A stretch of 64,000 nucleotides of DNA, taken from the NCBI GenBank assembly GCA_002420005.1, contig DIHE01000068.1, positions 1 to 64,000 of the forward strand. The letters run 5' to 3'. This DNA comes from Holophagales bacterium UBA5704. GTDB taxonomy: Bacteria > Acidobacteriota > Thermoanaerobaculia > Multivoradales > UBA5704. The notes beneath the pieces were generated by a model. It saw only the letters and a list, made by a program, of their open reading frames with translations, ran no database searches and had not been told where the DNA came from. A program made the translations under genes and the position numbers. Shown one piece after another: positions 62,474 to 64,000 of this stretch. How positions within the stretch are numbered: position 1 is the first letter of the stretch; each line of letters starts with the position of its first letter.

Positions 62474-64000
62474 CTACCGCAGGCTCTCCAGGTCTCGCAC
62501 CAGCTCGCTGAAGGTCACCGGATCGAGATCGCCGAACCGGAGGTCACCTTCCTCGCCTGAGCCGGCTCGGGCGCTGAGGGTCAGAGGCTCCACGGTCTGC
62601 TCGGGTTCCTCGGCCAGGTCGATCCCGAGCCTGTACCCCGGCTCGATGCGCAAGAGCGCTTCGGCTCCACCCGGCAGGGGCTTTGTGAGCTCGCAGACGA
62701 AGCCGTCCACCCCCTCGCGACGCCATCCTCGCCGGCTCACCAGGCCCAGCAGGCGGACGGTCGCGACCTCCCCCTCCAGGCGGTGGAGCGTCGGGCTCTC
62801 GCGTTCCGCGTCCTGGATCGTCCACACGTCCCGGCCGAGCTGGTGGAAGGGCTGCAGAATCTTGTAGTCGCCGAAGATCGTGCCCCATCGCGCCGCGAGC
62901 TCGTCCGTCAGATCCAGCCGGTGAACGAGACCGACCGACGCGCCGGCCGGCAGCTCCCAGGCTTCATCCTCCGGATCGGCGAAGCGGCTGTCCTCTTCGA
63001 CGCGGAAGGTGCCGAGCAGGTGCAGATCGGCGTCCCAGGCGCTCCAGACGAGGCGCCGCACGAGGTGCTGGAGCAGCGGGTGCTCCACGAAAAACATCCG
63101 GAAGAGGGCGGGCTCCCAGCGGCGCCGGCTGCACATGGCCAGCTCCAGGCGGAGGATCTGCTGGGCGGCGAGCGTCTTGGCGTCTTTCTTGAGCGCTTTC
63201 CAGATCTCGTGTGCCGACTTCGCGGCCTCGGGGTCATCCCCCGCCCCCGGCTTGGGCAGGTCGGAAAGGCGCCGGCCGTCGGCGTCGCGCACGAACGGTT
63301 TCAGGATCTCGTCGAAGCCGACGCAGAAGGCCCGCGGCCCGAAGTCGAGGCGCAGCGTGCCGGCCGCGTCCAGCCCGAGGTCGGGCACCAGGCGGTCGGC
63401 CAGCTCTTCGGCGGTGAGCCCGCGCTCCGCGGCGATCTCCTCGATCTTCTTCCGGGCCTTGTCCTGGAGAGGCCTGGATTTCGCCTTCTGGGCGAAGCCA
63501 TGGAGGTGCATGAGGGCGACGTCGGTGCCCAGGGCACGCAGGACGTCGAGCCCCATCGCCGCCCGCGCGGCGGCTCCTTCGGTGGGCCAGGCGCGAATCA
63601 GCGGGACCAGCCGGCGGGCGCTCTCGTCGTCGCCCAGGTGGCCGAGGGCGTTGAGCGCCCATTGCTCCTTGGGAGGGGCACCGGCGATCAGCCAGGCGAA
63701 GAAGAGATCCCAGGCGAACGCTGCAAGAGAGGCGGGATCGCACGCAGCACGCACTTCGGCGAGCCCGGCGTGTGGCTTGCCGAGCCGGGAGACGGCGAGG
63801 AGGCGACCCAAGGCCTCGACCGCAGCAAGCGGCAGGGCTGCGCTCCGGCCTCGCAGCAGGGGGCGGGTGAAAGCGGCAGCCTGCCAGAACAACGGCAGCT
63901 TCGGAGGTCGCGCCGGAGGCGGACCCGTCAGCACCGGCGGCAGCTCGGCCCCCGCGGCGTCGGGCGGCACCACGAAGGACAGGCTGGCCAGGAGAGGACG
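62474..64000 (-). CDS. DUF4132-domain protein (partial)
   Basis: The minus-strand frame stays open to the right window edge, so the N-terminus lies outside. At least 508 residues are visible. The C-terminal part (about the last 250 residues) has LVRRLVWSAWDADLHLLGTFRVEEDSRF-type sequence, FGDYKILQPFHQLGRDVW and GWRREGVDGFVCELTKPLPGG, matching DUF4132 of the MolR/WGR-associated proteins, whose function is unclear. An armadillo/HEAT-like helical region precedes it. The gene ends right where the mntA remnant starts. Confidence 0.8.
   Translation of the reverse strand, partial: RPLLASLSFVVPPDAAGAELPPVLTGPPPARPPKLPLFWQAAAFTRPLLRGRSAALPLAAVEALGRLLAVSRLGKPHAGLAEVRAACDPASLAAFAWDLFFAWLIAGAPPKEQWALNALGHLGDDESARRLVPLIRAWPTEGAAARAAMGLDVLRALGTDVALMHLHGFAQKAKSRPLQDKARKKIEEIAAERGLTAEELADRLVPDLGLDAAGTLRLDFGPRAFCVGFDEILKPFVRDADGRRLSDLPKPGAGDDPEAAKSAHEIWKALKKDAKTLAAQQILRLELAMCSRRRWEPALFRMFFVEHPLLQHLVRRLVWSAWDADLHLLGTFRVEEDSRFADPEDEAWELPAGASVGLVHRLDLTDELAARWGTIFGDYKILQPFHQLGRDVWTIQDAERESPTLHRLEGEVATVRLLGLVSRRGWRREGVDGFVCELTKPLPGGAEALLRIEPGYRLGIDLAEEPEQTVEPLTLSARAGSGEEGDLRFGDLDPVTFSELVRDLESLR

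Overview
This is high-GC bacterial DNA packed with genes on both strands. The proteins point to a Gram-negative envelope: a large Oar-like TonB-dependent receptor, BtuB, many Sec signal peptides and a BtuF lipoprotein. Several features fit Acidobacteriota, possibly Thermoanaerobaculia-like: the tandem C-terminal module of the glycosidase at 1184-3337, carboxypeptidase-regulatory-like folds, an MglA/MglB pair and a membrane pyrophosphatase. That placement is an inference from family content; no rRNA or other decisive marker is present. I found no tRNA, rRNA, CRISPR array, insertion sequence or phage gene.

Layout. 1-7.7 kb: a kinase-fold protein lacking its catalytic residues (cut by the window edge), a secreted glycosidase, the membrane pyrophosphatase, an SGNH hydrolase and a VapBC pair. 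7.7-18.8 kb: mostly minus-strand genes (membrane-anchored MutS-like ATPase, CoA-binding protein, secreted protein, GT-C/TPR protein, saccharopine-dehydrogenase-like enzyme, PurK and PurE), with a gene remnant and a 21-bp-period palindromic repeat array at 15.8-16.0 kb. 18.8-22.6 kb: the Oar-like receptor with a textbook terminator, then an eroded MazEF-type locus and an orphan DUF433 gene. 22.6-28.1 kb: a cobalamin uptake operon (btuB-F-D-C plus a Dph6-like ATP pyrophosphatase), every junction overlapping by 4 nt, behind a cobalamin riboswitch and a candidate attenuator.

28.1-42.6 kb: secreted proteins, a 1078-residue TIR-NACHT-TIR-like-FGE protein that looks like a bacterial NLR-type defence or conflict protein, the SxtJ/carbamoyltransferase/DUF5989 cassette, a 1366-residue protein of repeated beta-sandwich modules, a small Sec-exported RTX-repeat protein, a second SGNH hydrolase and a DUF2318 protein. 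42.7-48.6 kb: one plus-strand run of MglB-like, MglA-like, a TPR-like protein, a YvcK/GlmR-type protein, GlmU and GlmS, joining a polarity GTPase switch to UDP-GlcNAc supply. 48.7-54.5 kb: minus-strand operons with a cysteine-desulfurase-like protein, PdxA, an Hfq-like protein and RicT, then PurD and Pta.

54.5-64 kb: secreted DUF4198 and DUF4331 proteins, RNase PH, a foldback repeat, an Rrf2 regulator, a HAD hydrolase, a FAH-family protein and a cysteine synthase. The right end holds two damaged toxin-antitoxin loci (BrnT/partner and MntA/HepT) on either side of a second 21-bp repeat array of the same family, and then a DUF4132 protein running off the edge.

The least explained structures are the two phased palindromic arrays, the TIR-NACHT-TIR-like-FGE protein, the kinase without catalytic residues and the cluster of broken toxin-antitoxin genes around array 2.
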